Below, piece after piece: positions 55,270 to 64,000 of a stretch of DNA of 64,000 bases. Numbering within the stretch: the stretch's first letter is position 1; each line of letters opens with the position of its first letter. The stretch comes from Sediminihaliea albiluteola (GTDB lineage: Bacteria > Pseudomonadota > Gammaproteobacteria > Pseudomonadales > Halieaceae). Made by a program: the position numbers and the translations under genes. The stretch is taken from contig NZ_JACFXU010000014.1 of NCBI RefSeq assembly GCF_014077625.1, positions 434,001 to 498,000 of the forward strand, in the 5' to 3' direction. A model generated the notes under the pieces. That model made no database searches and was not told where the DNA came from. It was given only the letters and a program-made list of their open reading frames with translations.

Positions 55270-56022
55270 TTAGCCTTCTGAGCCTTCTTCAGCGTCCTTC
55301 TCAAGCACAGAGATCAGTTCAACTTCAAACACTAGCGCTGCGTTGGGGCCGATTGCACCACCGGCACCGCCAGCACCGTAGGCCAAGTCTGAAGGGATGA
55401 ATAATTTCCACTTAGAACCGGCAGGCATCAGCTGCAGTGCTTCAGTCCAGCCTGGAATCACCTGACCCACACCAAACTTCACACTCTCACCACGCTTATA
55501 GGACGAGTCGAACTCTGTGCCATCGACTAGCGTACCGCGATAGTTCACTTCAACAACATCGTCAGCTTGTGGCTTAACACCTTCACCTTGTTCAAGGATC
55601 TCATACTGCAGACCTGAGTCAGTCACCACGACGCCTTCGCGGGCAGCGTTTTCACTGAGGAAAGCCTCGGAAGCGGCCTGATTAGCCTCTGCAGCAGCAG
55701 CCTGTGCCGCCTGAGCTTCAGCCTGAGCCTTTTCCTGATAGGCCATCATTTCAGCTTGGATTTCTTCCTGCGTCAGGCGCGGTTCAGCGCCATCTACCGC
55801 ATCGCGCAAGCCAGCAGCAAAGGCATTGACGTCCATTGGCACACCATCGGCGACCATACGCTGACCCAAGCCGTAGGCGATGCCATAGCTCAAACGCTGC
55901 CCCGAGTTTTCCAGAGCAACACTTGTAGAGGCCTCTGCGACTTCCTGAGTAGATGCTTCCTCATTACAGGCCGTCAGAGTCACAGCGGTGACCAGAGCCA
56001 GCGGCAATGCGTATTTCTTCAT
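55270..56022 (-). CDS. FKBP-type peptidyl-prolyl isomerase lipoprotein
   Basis: A 250-residue FkpA/Mip-like protein with a lipobox (LTAC) and an N-terminal helical dimerisation arm (Glu/Ala-rich coiled coil around residues 85-125) before the FKBP domain (VEVNYRGTLVDGTEFDSSY ... given as VEVNYRGT and GTEFDSS; PSDLAYGAGG; VFEVELISV). It folds proline-containing proteins in the periplasm. The ATG at 56022 has GGAA upstream; a start at 56094 is not signal-peptide-like. Confidence 0.92.
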   Translation of the reverse strand: MKKYALPLALVTAVTLTACNEEASTQEVAEASTSVALENSGQRLSYGIAYGLGQRMVADGVPMDVNAFAAGLRDAVDGAEPRLTQEEIQAEMMAYQEKAQAEAQAAQAAAAEANQAASEAFLSENAAREGVVVTDSGLQYEILEQGEGVKPQADDVVEVNYRGTLVDGTEFDSSYKRGESVKFGVGQVIPGWTEALQLMPAGSKWKLFIPSDLAYGAGGAGGAIGPNAALVFEVELISVLEKDAEEGSEG

Positions 56023-56205
56023 AAAGTTATTCCATTTATCAGTGAATGAATCTTTTCGTAGCCTGCTGCCCCACCCGGGACAAGCCCGAGCCACGCTCGG
56101 CTAACACAGTGCCGAGCTCCTCATCTAAAGGAAAACACAGGCAGGATCAATACAGCAGAGACAAATCATACTACCAGCAGCACCGCTTCGGCCAGCCCCC
56201 ATATA

Positions 56206-56667
56206 TTAGGACGCCAATACGCCTAGCAACTGTTCCAGAAGCTGCTCCAAGTCCGCTCCCTGGGCCATGTGACAAGCTAAAACCTGCTGCAAATTAGCGC
56301 GCAAATCAGCACCCAAGGCCGGCGGGGCAGCTTGATAGTCGAGCCATAACAAATCCTGCAGGTAGCGCTCGGCCTCCAGCTCTAGGCCCTGCAGCTGAGT
56401 GTGCAGTTGAGCGGCTTCTGGCAAGGTCCGCCACTGCCTGCGCAGGCTGCGCAAGGGGCCGATAACCTCCTGCCGCCACTGCTCGGTAGCGCTGAGCAAG
56501 CGCTTGAGCTGAGAGGCCTTTAAGCTCTGTCCACGGCTGCTTAACCAGGCGGCATAAAGCAGAAAGTTGACCTCCACCCCGTAGCGATCCTGAGCCAGTA
56601 GGCACAGCTCGGCCACCGCGGGTTTGGAGTAAAGAGCGAGTGAATAGTTCCAAAAAGGATTTTTCAT
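56206..56667 (-). CDS. TIGR02444 (DUF2390) family protein
   Basis: A 153-residue helical cytoplasmic protein matching TIGR02444 from its start MKNPFWNYSLALYSKPAV to the LLYAAWLSSRGQSL segment. No function is known. The ATG at 56667 is family-like; the TTG at 56709 adds an unrelated stretch. It is divergent from the ABC-F gene by 62 bases, a common neighbourhood in gammaproteobacteria. Confidence 0.8.
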   Translation of the reverse strand: MKNPFWNYSLALYSKPAVAELCLLAQDRYGVEVNFLLYAAWLSSRGQSLKASQLKRLLSATEQWRQEVIGPLRSLRRQWRTLPEAAQLHTQLQGLELEAERYLQDLLWLDYQAAPPALGADLRANLQQVLACHMAQGADLEQLLEQLLGVLAS

Positions 56668-56729
56668 AGTAATTGTCGGGGGCTTCCTGCTAGCTCGCCC
56701 GTGATGCAAGGCGTAGAATTCGCGACCAT

Positions 56730-58634
56730 ATGATTATTCTACGTGATATTACATTGCGACGCGGTACCCGCGTGCTGATCGAAAAGGCCTCGGTGACGAT
56801 ACAGCCCGGTCAACGCCTGGCGCTGATCGGAGCTAACGGCAGTGGCAAATCCAGTCTATTCAGCTTTCTGCTGGGTGAACTGGGAGCCGATGCTGGCGAC
56901 ATTCAAGGAATGAACAATCTGCGCCTGGCTCATATGGCACAGGAGGTCTCCGCTAGCGGGCTGAGTGCTGGCGAGTACGTGTTGCGCGGCGACCATGAGG
57001 TCGCGCGCCTACGCGCTGAGCTCAAGGCCCTAGAAGCCGCTGAAGACTACGCCGCCGCCGCGGCAGTGCATACAGCCCTAGACGATCTCGATGGCTACAG
57101 CGCCGAGCGCCGTGTCATCCGCCTATTGCAGGGCCTAGGCTTTGCCGAAGGTGCTTACCAGCGCCCGGTGAGTGACTTTTCTGGCGGCTGGCGAATCCGC
57201 CTAAACCTCGCCCGAGCACTGATGGCGCCGTCTGATCTGTTATTACTCGACGAGCCCACTAACCACCTCGACCTAGATGCCACCCTGTGGTTACAAGAGT
57301 GGCTACAGCACTACCCCGGCACACTGCTGATGATCTCCCATGACCGGGATTTTATCGACGCCACTTGTGAGCGCATTTTGCATATTGAGCACAGCGGACT
57401 AAATGCCTACAAAGGCAACTATTCCGACTTCGAGCAGCAGCGTGCAGAGCGCCTGTCCAATCAGCAGGCTACTTACGAAAAGCAGCAAGAACGCATTGCC
57501 CACATTGAAGATTTTGTGCGCCGCTTTCGTTACAAAGCCACTAAGGCCAAACAAGCCCAGAGCCGTATCAAAGAATTGGAGCGCATGCAGAAGGTGGCCC
57601 CGGCGCATGTCGACTCCCTGTTCAGCTTCTCTTTTCCGGCCCCAGATAAGAGCTCCGATCCGCTGCTGCGCCTCGATAAGGCAGATCTTGGCTATGGCAG
57701 CAACAAGATATTGAGCGAGGTCGACTTGCAATTACGGCCCGGCAGTCGCTACGGCTTACTCGGTAAAAACGGGGCCGGTAAATCCACCCTGCTGAAGAGT
57801 TTGGTTGGCGAGCTGCCCCTGCTCGGCGGCGAGTACCAGCGCGGCGAACATTGCTACATAGGGTATTTTGACCAGCAGACCCTAGAGGCACTGGACCTCG
57901 AAGCCAGTGCCGCACTGCATTTACAGCGCCTAAAACCCGAGGCACGGCAGCAGGATATTCTCAACTTTCTGGGCGGCTTTAACTTTCGCGGCGACCAGGC
58001 TACGGGCTCAATCAAGCCCTTCTCTGGCGGTGAAAAAGCGCGTCTAGCCCTCGCCTTAGTAGTGTGGCAACGCCCCAACTTACTGGTGCTAGACGAGCCA
58101 ACCAACCACTTAGACCTCGATATGCGCAACGCTATGGAAGTTGCACTACAGGCCTATGAAGGCGCTTTGATCTTGGTCAGCCACGATCGACACATGCTGC
58201 GCAACACCTGCGACGAGCTACTGCTGGTGCACGACGGCAAAGTTGATGAATACGACGACGATTTGCGCGCTTATGAGCGTTGGGTTCTATCGAGCTACAA
58301 CATAGACGAGGCCGACAAAGCCACTCAAACAGCAAAAGCCAAGGAGAGTGCCGCCAGCAAGAAAGAAAAACGGCAGCAAGCCGCCGCTGCTAGAGCACAA
58401 CTTAAGCCCATCACTCAACGCATCAAGGCTATTGAGCAGAGCATGGCCAAACTCCATAGCGAACTGGAAGAGCTGCGCGAGCAACTGGCCGACCCCGAGC
58501 TATACAGTGCTGACAACAAAGCCAAGGTAGCCAGCCTGACGCAGCGAGAGGGCGAGCTGAGCAGACAAGTAGAAGAGCTTGAAACAGAGTGGCTGGAACA
58601 GCAGGAAGCCCTAGAAGCTCTTGCTGGTGCTTGA
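56730..58634 (+). CDS. ABC-F ribosome-associated ATPase (YheS-like)
   Basis: A 634-residue protein with two ABC cassettes and no membrane domain. Walker A motifs are GANGSGKSS and GKNGAGKST; signatures are FSGGWRIRL and FSGGEKARL; both Walker B regions read LLLDEPTNHLD or LVLDEPTNHLD. A Lys/Glu-rich linker joins them, and a C-terminal coiled coil (residues about 535-630) is typical of the ABC-F subgroup containing YheS. Such factors bind the ribosomal E-site to relieve stalls. Confidence 0.92.
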   Translation: MIILRDITLRRGTRVLIEKASVTIQPGQRLALIGANGSGKSSLFSFLLGELGADAGDIQGMNNLRLAHMAQEVSASGLSAGEYVLRGDHEVARLRAELKALEAAEDYAAAAAVHTALDDLDGYSAERRVIRLLQGLGFAEGAYQRPVSDFSGGWRIRLNLARALMAPSDLLLLDEPTNHLDLDATLWLQEWLQHYPGTLLMISHDRDFIDATCERILHIEHSGLNAYKGNYSDFEQQRAERLSNQQATYEKQQERIAHIEDFVRRFRYKATKAKQAQSRIKELERMQKVAPAHVDSLFSFSFPAPDKSSDPLLRLDKADLGYGSNKILSEVDLQLRPGSRYGLLGKNGAGKSTLLKSLVGELPLLGGEYQRGEHCYIGYFDQQTLEALDLEASAALHLQRLKPEARQQDILNFLGGFNFRGDQATGSIKPFSGGEKARLALALVVWQRPNLLVLDEPTNHLDLDMRNAMEVALQAYEGALILVSHDRHMLRNTCDELLLVHDGKVDEYDDDLRAYERWVLSSYNIDEADKATQTAKAKESAASKKEKRQQAAAARAQLKPITQRIKAIEQSMAKLHSELEELREQLADPELYSADNKAKVASLTQREGELSRQVEELETEWLEQQEALEALAGA

Positions 58635-58640
58635 TTTCAC

Positions 58641-58895
58641 TCAGGCGCCAAGCAAACTTAGTTTCTGCTGCCTGCTGAAGCTTTTGATCTGCGCTTCACG
58701 CTGCTGAGCACTGCTGCGATCCGGCGCCGCCTCCTGCCAGCGCAACACAACCGGGCGTCGGCCACGAGTATATTTTGGCCCACCAGCAATCAGGCCATTG
58801 TGCTGCGCTAAGCGTCGCTCTATGTCTCGCGCCACGCCGGTATAAAGACTGCCATCGGCACACTCCAGCACGTAAACCCACCACTGCCCACTCAT
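58641..58895 (-). CDS. GIY-YIG nuclease-fold protein (YhbQ-like)
   Basis: An 84-residue single-domain GIY-YIG protein. The catalytic motif is VYVLECADGSLYTGVARDIERR with the two Tyr and Arg seen in the family (given as VYVLECADG and LYTGVARD); a KYTRGRRPV segment and the final Q-R helix follow. Small members have unclear roles in DNA repair. It converges with the ABC-F gene (6 bases). Confidence 0.85.
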   Translation of the reverse strand: MSGQWWVYVLECADGSLYTGVARDIERRLAQHNGLIAGGPKYTRGRRPVVLRWQEAAPDRSSAQQREAQIKSFSRQQKLSLLGA

Positions 58896-59084
58896 GCCGG
58901 CCTACGCCCCATAAACTTAACTCGCGACGCAGCAAAGCAGGGGCGATCAATTGCCGCTGCTAGGCTTAAGATCTCTGTGGCTTTGTGCTGCAGACTAGAC
59001 TCCTAAACTTCGATGCTACTGAGTTTTTAATACAATTAATCGGGCTCTGCGCGCGCTTCGCATCACGAAAAACACACGGGCAGG

Positions 59085-59112
59085 TTGTTCCCCCTTGCTC
59101 CGGTGGTATGAT
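59085..59112 (+). promoter_or_regulatory. trxA promoter
   Basis: TTGTTC at 59085-59090, 16-base spacer, TATGAT at 59107-59112 with a TG extended -10, 54 bases before the trxA start. Confidence 0.65.
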
Positions 59113-59166
59113 AGCAGCCCTTAACTGTTGGGGCCTGTAGGCTCCACCCAACGATTGGAGAGCACT

Positions 59167-59493
59167 ATGAGCGAGCATATCGTAAACGTCACCGACGCAA
59201 CGTTTGACGAAGAAGTATTACAATCTGATCTACCCGTACTGGTAGATTTCTGGGCAGAGTGGTGTGGCCCATGCAAAATGATTGCACCGGTTCTGGATGA
59301 ACTCGCCACTGAGTATCAGGGCAAGCTGAAAGTCTGCAAAGTAGACGTTGATGCTAACCCCGACGTGCCACCCAAGTTTGGCATCCGCGGTATCCCAACC
59401 CTGATCGTATTCAAGGGCGGCAATGCTGAAGCGACAAAAGTGGGCGCACTGTCCAAGTCACAGCTGACCGAATTCGTACAAGAAGCCCTCTAA
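59167..59493 (+). CDS. trxA: Thioredoxin 1
   Basis: A 108-residue thioredoxin; active site WCGPCKM with C33/C36, [11 protein letters not shown] and a Gly-rich turn complete the fold. It is the cytoplasmic thiol reductant for ribonucleotide reductase and others. The ATG at 59167 follows TTGGAGAG; the longer frame from 59128 has no ribosome site. rho follows 261 bases later, the classical order. Confidence 0.97.
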   Translation: MSEHIVNVTDATFDEEVLQSDLPVLVDFWAEWCGPCKMIAPVLDELATEYQGKLKVCKVDVDANPDVPPKFGIRGIPTLIVFKGGNAEATKVGALSKSQLTEFVQEAL

Positions 59494-59514
59494 GAAAGCT
59501 GCCAGTGGTAACAA

Positions 59515-59542
59515 AGTGGGGGCCGGTCTGCCTGCCCCCACT
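59515..59542 (+). terminator. Hairpin in the trxA-rho leader
   Basis: Perfect 9-bp stem AGTGGGGGC / GCCCCCACT with a 10-base loop, 21 bases after the trxA stop and followed by GTATTACC. It may be the trxA terminator or an attenuator in the rho leader; rho is autoregulated by attenuation in E. coli. Confidence 0.5.
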
Positions 59543-59754
59543 GTATTACCTCAGTTCTTTCCTACCAAAAACTTATAGACGAGTACCGTGGGCCGTGCTA
59601 CATTCGATTCCGCTGCACATTTCCGTGCCGCAATAATAAACCCGCTGTTCTATTAAATACCGCTTAGATATCTGTCCACACGGGCTGGGCCTACCGTTGT
59701 ATCGGTGCGCAGCGGCTTACTGACTCCCTTTTCTGAAAATCACTCCTACACTCT

Positions 59755-61023
59755 ATGAATCTTACTGACCTTAAGACCAAATCTACTCAAGAACTCATCG
59801 ATATTGCCAAAGAGATCGGCCTAGACAACATGGCCCGGTCGCGCAAACAAGATATTATTTTCGCGATTCTCAAACGTCACGCCAAAAGCGGCGAGGACAT
59901 TTATGGCGATGGGGTGCTGGAGATTTTGCAGGATGGTTTCGGCTTTCTGCGCTCCGCTGACAGCTCTTACTTAGCGGGCCCGGACGACATTTACGTTTCA
60001 CCCAGTCAAATTAGACGCTTTAACCTGCGCACAGGCGATAGTATTTCCGGCAAAATTCGCCCGCCCAAAGACAGTGAGCGTTATTTCGCCCTGCTCAAAG
60101 TTGGCGAAGTTAACTTCAACAAGCCGGAAAACTCAAAAAACAAAATCCTCTTCGAAAACCTCACCCCACTGTTCCCTGACGAGCGCCTGACGCTAGAGAA
60201 AGGCAACGGTAGCTCTGAGGATTTGACGGGCCGCGTCATCGACCTTGTCGCGCCAATCGGCAAGGGCCAGCGCGGCCTCCTGGTAGCACCGCCCAAGGCC
60301 GGTAAAACCATCATGATGCAGAACATCGCGCAAGCCATTATCAGTAACAATCCCGAGTGCTATATCATCGTATTGCTGATCGACGAGCGCCCTGAAGAAG
60401 TGACAGAAATGCAGCGCTCAGTGGGTGCTCGCGGCGCCGAAGTTGTCGCCTCAACCTTTGATGAGCCGCCCTCGCGCCACGTCCAAGTGGCTGACATGGT
60501 GATCGAGAAAGCTAAGCGACTTGTAGAGCACAAGCGCGACGTGATTATTCTACTCGACTCCATCACTCGCCTAGCCCGCGCCTTTAACACAGTGGTTCCG
60601 AGCTCCGGCAAGGTACTAACCGGTGGTGTAGACGCCCACGCACTGGAGCGCCCCAAGCGCTTCTTTGGCGCCGCCCGTAATATTGAAGAAGGCGGCAGCC
60701 TGTCCATCATTGCCACCGCTCTAATTGATACCGGCTCCAAAATGGACGAGGTGATCTACGAAGAGTTCAAGGGCACCGGTAACATGGAATTGCACCTGGA
60801 CCGCAAGATTGCCGAGAAGCGAGTCTACCCCGCTATCAATATCCGCCGCTCCGGTACCCGTCGCGAAGAGCTTCTCACCGGCGAAGAAGAGCTGGCAAGA
60901 ATGTGGATTTTGCGCAAGCTACTGCACGGCATGGAAGACTCTCCCGCTATTGAGTTCCTCTTGGATAAACTGAAAGACACGAAGACCAACGATGAGTTCT
61001 TCATGTCGATGAAGCGCAAGTAA
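59755..61023 (+). CDS. rho: Transcription termination factor Rho
   Basis: A 422-residue hexameric RNA-dependent ATPase. Rho_N domain covers about residues 1-45 ([21 protein letters not shown]), the OB-fold RNA site 50-125 ([17 protein letters not shown]), and the ATPase domain has Walker A APPKAGKT and the [11 protein letters not shown] region. It terminates untranslated transcripts. It carries no long insert. The ATG at 59755 has no strong Shine-Dalgarno; the 261-base leader with a hairpin suggests regulation. Confidence 0.97.
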   Translation: MNLTDLKTKSTQELIDIAKEIGLDNMARSRKQDIIFAILKRHAKSGEDIYGDGVLEILQDGFGFLRSADSSYLAGPDDIYVSPSQIRRFNLRTGDSISGKIRPPKDSERYFALLKVGEVNFNKPENSKNKILFENLTPLFPDERLTLEKGNGSSEDLTGRVIDLVAPIGKGQRGLLVAPPKAGKTIMMQNIAQAIISNNPECYIIVLLIDERPEEVTEMQRSVGARGAEVVASTFDEPPSRHVQVADMVIEKAKRLVEHKRDVIILLDSITRLARAFNTVVPSSGKVLTGGVDAHALERPKRFFGAARNIEEGGSLSIIATALIDTGSKMDEVIYEEFKGTGNMELHLDRKIAEKRVYPAINIRRSGTRREELLTGEEELARMWILRKLLHGMEDSPAIEFLLDKLKDTKTNDEFFMSMKRK

Positions 61024-61112
61024 AGAACCTTTGTGCAGCGTCTTGTGGCGTTGCACCCGCTTGCCACAACAGTTACTGTCGCAATCACCCTTAAGCTACA
61101 GGCTGGCTCCCA

Positions 61113-62594
61113 TTGAAATACTCTGATTTACGCAGTTTCATCGCTATGCTGGAAGAGCGTGGCGAACTTAAGCGCATCCAGGCAGAGGTGGACCCCCACC
61201 TTGAAATGACCGAAATTGCCGACCGCACTTTACGTGCTGGTGGCCCTGCGCTGCTGTTTGAAAACCCCAAGGGCTACAGCACTCCAGTGCTAGCCAATCT
61301 CTTTGGCACTGAGCGGCGTGTAGCCTTGGGCATGGGCGCCGAAAGCAGCGAGTCATTGCGCGAAATTGGTGAAGTTCTCGCCTATCTGCGCCAACCCGAT
61401 CCGCCCAAGGGCATGAAAGATGCCTGGGACAAAGCCCCGCTGCTCAAGCAAGTTATGAACATGGGCACCAAGGTGCTGCGCAACCCTCCTTGCCAATATC
61501 ACGTCAAAGAAGGCGCCGATGTCGACCTCCACCAACTGCCTATTCAAACCTGCTGGCCCGGTGATGCCGCGCCGCTGATCACCTGGCCCCTAGTGATTAC
61601 CCGCGGGCCAAATAAAGAGCGACAAAACCTCGGCATCTATCGCATGCAGTTACTGGGCCGCAACAAGCTCATTATGCGCTGGCTGTCCCATCGCGGTGGT
61701 GCACTGGATTTTCGCGACTGGCAACTCAAAAACCCCGGTAAACGCTACCCTGTCGCCGTGGCTCTCGGTGCAGACCCGGCTACGACTTTGGGAGCTGTGA
61801 CACCAGTGCCCGATAGCCTGTCTGAGTACGCCTTTGCCGGCTTGCTACGCGGCAGTAAGACAGAGTTAGCGGAGTGTTATACCCCCCTGTGCCGCGAGCA
61901 CGGACTACAGGTACCAGCCACTGCCGAATATATTCTTGAAGGCTATCTCGAGCCGGGCGAAATGGCTGATGAGGGGCCCTTTGGGGATCATACTGGCTAC
62001 TACAATGAAGTAGACCGCTTCCCAGTGTTCACCGTCGAGGCGATCACCCACCGGGAAGATCCGATCTATCACAGCACCTATACTGGTCGGCCACCCGATG
62101 AGCCCGCGATATTGGGGCTGGCACTAAACGAAGTCTTCGTGCCTATTCTGCGCAAGCAATTTCCAGAGATTAGCGACTTTTACCTACCCGCCGAAGGCTG
62201 CTCTTATCGCATGGCAATTGTCACTATGCGCAAGGAATACCCAGGGCACGCAAAGCGAGTCATGCTGGGAGTCTGGTCATTCCTGCGCCAGTTTATGTAC
62301 ACCAAATTTGTGGTTGTGACTGACGACGATGTCAATGCCCGAGACTGGAATGATGTGATCTGGGCCATCACTACTCGCATGGACCCGCGCCGTGACTGTA
62401 CCTTTATCGACGACTCGCCGATCGACTATCTCGACTTCGCCTCCCCGGTTTCCGGCCTCGGCTCAAAGCTTGGCATGGATGCTACTAACAAGTGGCCCGG
62501 AGAAACTACTCGCGAGTGGGGCGAGCCCATTGTGATGGATGCCGCAGTGAAAGAGCGAGTAGACCAAATGTGGGAAGAGCTAGGGCTGAGTTAA
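61113..62594 (+). CDS. ubiD: 3-octaprenyl-4-hydroxybenzoate carboxy-lyase
   Basis: A 493-residue UbiD decarboxylase of ubiquinone biosynthesis, using the prenylated-FMN cofactor made by UbiX. The start is TTG at 61113, giving [22 protein letters not shown] as in E. coli (given as [10 protein letters not shown] and ELKRI). [17 protein letters not shown] and the [12 protein letters not shown] segment with the acidic active site are visible. It follows rho by 89 bases, the pseudomonad order trxA-rho-ubiD. Confidence 0.95.
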   Translation: MKYSDLRSFIAMLEERGELKRIQAEVDPHLEMTEIADRTLRAGGPALLFENPKGYSTPVLANLFGTERRVALGMGAESSESLREIGEVLAYLRQPDPPKGMKDAWDKAPLLKQVMNMGTKVLRNPPCQYHVKEGADVDLHQLPIQTCWPGDAAPLITWPLVITRGPNKERQNLGIYRMQLLGRNKLIMRWLSHRGGALDFRDWQLKNPGKRYPVAVALGADPATTLGAVTPVPDSLSEYAFAGLLRGSKTELAECYTPLCREHGLQVPATAEYILEGYLEPGEMADEGPFGDHTGYYNEVDRFPVFTVEAITHREDPIYHSTYTGRPPDEPAILGLALNEVFVPILRKQFPEISDFYLPAEGCSYRMAIVTMRKEYPGHAKRVMLGVWSFLRQFMYTKFVVVTDDDVNARDWNDVIWAITTRMDPRRDCTFIDDSPIDYLDFASPVSGLGSKLGMDATNKWPGETTREWGEPIVMDAAVKERVDQMWEELGLS

Positions 62595-62691
62595 GCCTAA
62601 ACTCAAAGACTCAACAGGCACTAAGCACTGAGTGGCTGAGACACTTTGGCTGCTAAAACAGCAGCCAAAGTAGCCGCGAGCTGAGATTGCC

Positions 62692-63939
62692 TCAGCTCAA
62701 TTCCAACTGATGACTATAAGTACTGGGCTGCGGCATTGGCAGCTCCGGCAGCTTCACATCGCGCAGCAAGCCCTCTTCATAGTAGCGCGCGCTAACTTTA
62801 GGCTCACCCAGCGCCCCCAACAGACGCCCCAATTCAGCACACACCTCCGGCGTCTGCTGCAACTGATAGCAGCTTTCGAAGTAGTCTCGCGCCTTGCCCC
62901 AGAGCTGATTGCGAGCCGACAGGCGGCCCAAGCAAAGCAAAAGCTGCGCATCTTGGGGGTGATCCCCGAGCCAAGTTTCAGCTTGAGCTAACTGCTTACT
63001 CTGGCTATCGCTGTGCACAAAGGCAAACAAGCGCACCAACTCACTGTCCCACTGCCGTTTCAAAGTGCTTATGCAAACTTTTTCTGCCGTTTGATGATCG
63101 TCCCGGGTGATCAGCAGTGCCACATAGGCACGCAGTAAGTCTGGATCGCGCTTCCAGGTTGAAGGCAGCGTCTGCCAGCATTCGTTTAAAGCTTTGGCAG
63201 CGTTATCTTCGCGCTCTACACTGTGCTGTAACTGACGCATATAGACCTTGCGACTTAAAGACTGCAGCTCTTCAGCTGGCAACACCCCATGGCGCTGTAG
63301 CTCTGGCAATAAAGCAACCAAATTATCCCAGTCTTCTAGACCAAGATATGCTTGCTGCAACAAACGCAGCACATGTGGGTGGCGGTTGGCGTTGCGCTTG
63401 GCTCGCTCTAGGGTAATAACAGCCTGTTCATATTGCCCGGCTTGCAGCCTCATTTCAGCTTGGGTCAACTCTACTGCAACCCCTGCTTGCGCATCAGTAC
63501 GCTCCGCTTCACTCAGGTATTTACGCACGGCATCTTGGTCGCCGAGTTGATAACTCGCTCGAGCAGCAACCAAGTAGTTAAGCAAAGGCGTGTCACTGTG
63601 CCGCGAACCGCGCAGCAACTGGCGTCGAGATCTCTCCCAATTACCCTCAATAAAGTTAATTAAGCCTCGATTGGTCAACTGCGCCGACTTTTGGCTCTTG
63701 CGATTGCTGAACCAATTGAGCACTGTCACCTGACCGGCAAACAGTTTGCGCAATAAACGTATGACGCCATAGAGCAAGAGTGTAACTATCAGCAACAGCA
63801 GCAAGCCCACCCACAAACTGGTCTCCAGTGTGTAGTGGCCATAGGCTAATAAGATGTATCCAGGGTCGGTTTCAATTAACGTGACCACTGCCACCCCCAA
63901 TAAGAGGGCGATCAAAATCAAGCCAAAGACTTTACGCAT
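62692..63939 (-). CDS. hemY: Heme biosynthesis-associated protein HemY
   Basis: A 415-residue inner-membrane protein with two N-terminal transmembrane helices (residues about 4-22 and 40-62) and a periplasmic or cytoplasmic TPR-rich C-terminal region (ALNECWQTLPSTWKRDPDLL; DYFESCYQL). This matches the gammaproteobacterial HemY_N family, encoded after hemX in hemCDXY-type clusters; it is not the protoporphyrinogen oxidase of Bacillus that shares the name. Role unclear. Confidence 0.9.
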   Translation of the reverse strand: MRKVFGLILIALLLGVAVVTLIETDPGYILLAYGHYTLETSLWVGLLLLLIVTLLLYGVIRLLRKLFAGQVTVLNWFSNRKSQKSAQLTNRGLINFIEGNWERSRRQLLRGSRHSDTPLLNYLVAARASYQLGDQDAVRKYLSEAERTDAQAGVAVELTQAEMRLQAGQYEQAVITLERAKRNANRHPHVLRLLQQAYLGLEDWDNLVALLPELQRHGVLPAEELQSLSRKVYMRQLQHSVEREDNAAKALNECWQTLPSTWKRDPDLLRAYVALLITRDDHQTAEKVCISTLKRQWDSELVRLFAFVHSDSQSKQLAQAETWLGDHPQDAQLLLCLGRLSARNQLWGKARDYFESCYQLQQTPEVCAELGRLLGALGEPKVSARYYEEGLLRDVKLPELPMPQPSTYSHQLELS

Positions 63940-63942
63940 GGC

Positions 63943-64000
63943 TTATTCGCCTTTCTCTTGAGCTCGCTGCGCGCGGACATCCACGGCCTGCGACAGGGCA
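63943..64000 (-). CDS. hemX: Putative HemX C-terminal tail (partial)
   Basis: The window end holds an open minus-strand frame ending ALSQAVDVRAQRAQEKGE followed by TAA at 63945-63943, 3 bases before the hemY start. Position immediately upstream of hemY fits HemX (uroporphyrinogen-III methyltransferase-like). Only 18 residues are visible, so the name rests on gene order. Confidence 0.5.
   Translation of the reverse strand, partial: ALSQAVDVRAQRAQEKGE

Overview
The window is 64 kb of ordinary, gene-dense gammaproteobacterial chromosome. Gene order and protein lengths are pseudomonad/cellvibrionad-like: fadB (715 codons) next to fadA (391 codons), hslO-pckA, trxA-rho-ubiD, hemX-hemY, and phasins beside a PhaD-type regulator. 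The many degradative oxidoreductases (GMC, PQQ-cytochrome c, luciferase-like flavin enzyme, Rieske oxygenase) suggest an aerobic marine or soil heterotroph. Cellvibrionales/Spongiibacteraceae-like is my best guess and is inference only. By eye GC is in the mid-50s (not computed). I see no tRNA, rRNA, insertion sequence, prophage, CRISPR array or integration site.

Layout. 0-2.3 kb: end of nrdA, nrdB with an Ala/Pro-rich N-terminal insert, and a small companion ORF. 2.4-14.1 kb: an oxidative catabolic region with a zinc-type alcohol dehydrogenase, an exported flavoprotein plus a quinohemoprotein dehydrogenase, a divergent TetR/BetI-like regulator, a PA2779/PA2778-type pair, a dihydrodipicolinate-reductase-like NAD(P) enzyme, a GMC oxidoreductase and a coniferyl-aldehyde-type dehydrogenase. 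14.4-17.8 kb: fadBA for beta-oxidation, with two strong RNA hairpins between the genes. 17.9-26.6 kb: periplasmic rhodanese, NnrS, an alpha/beta-hydrolase lipoprotein, an acyltransferase-dinG-yqcC operon, two small envelope proteins and a tyrosine-phosphatase-like protein. 26.9-33.9 kb: rpsT, a ferritin-like diiron protein divergent from an AraC regulator, a PHA-system protein, a luciferase-like oxidoreductase, hslO and pckA. 34-38.3 kb: an RND efflux pair. 38.5-40.4 kb: two phasins and phaD. 40.4-45.2 kb: methyltransferase, peroxiredoxin, then a Rieske oxygenase-PqiA-START-like operon with an SMP-30-like gene upstream. 45.3-49 kb: moaA, MoxR ATPase, CoxE-like VWA protein and a small zinc-ribbon protein as one unit. 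49-64 kb: pilU-type ATPase, BamA/TamA-type outer-membrane protein, gshA, acpH, dsbB, FKBP isomerase, TIGR02444 protein, ABC-F ATPase, GIY-YIG protein, trxA, rho, ubiD, hemY and the tail of hemX.

How it fits together. Most genes are housekeeping or carbon and redox metabolism. The alcohol/aldehyde oxidation block followed by fadBA suggests oxidation of alcohols or amines to acids that enter beta-oxidation. The phasins, PhaD and the 29.6 kb PHA-system protein point to polyhydroxyalkanoate storage, although no PHA synthase lies in the window. The parts most likely to hold undescribed biology are the Rieske-PqiA-START-like operon, the moaA-MoxR-CoxE-zinc-ribbon unit, the PA2779/PA2778 pair, the exported flavoprotein/quinohemoprotein pair, the diiron/AraC pair, and several strong intergenic hairpins that lack U-tracts. 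No classical defence or mobile system was found.
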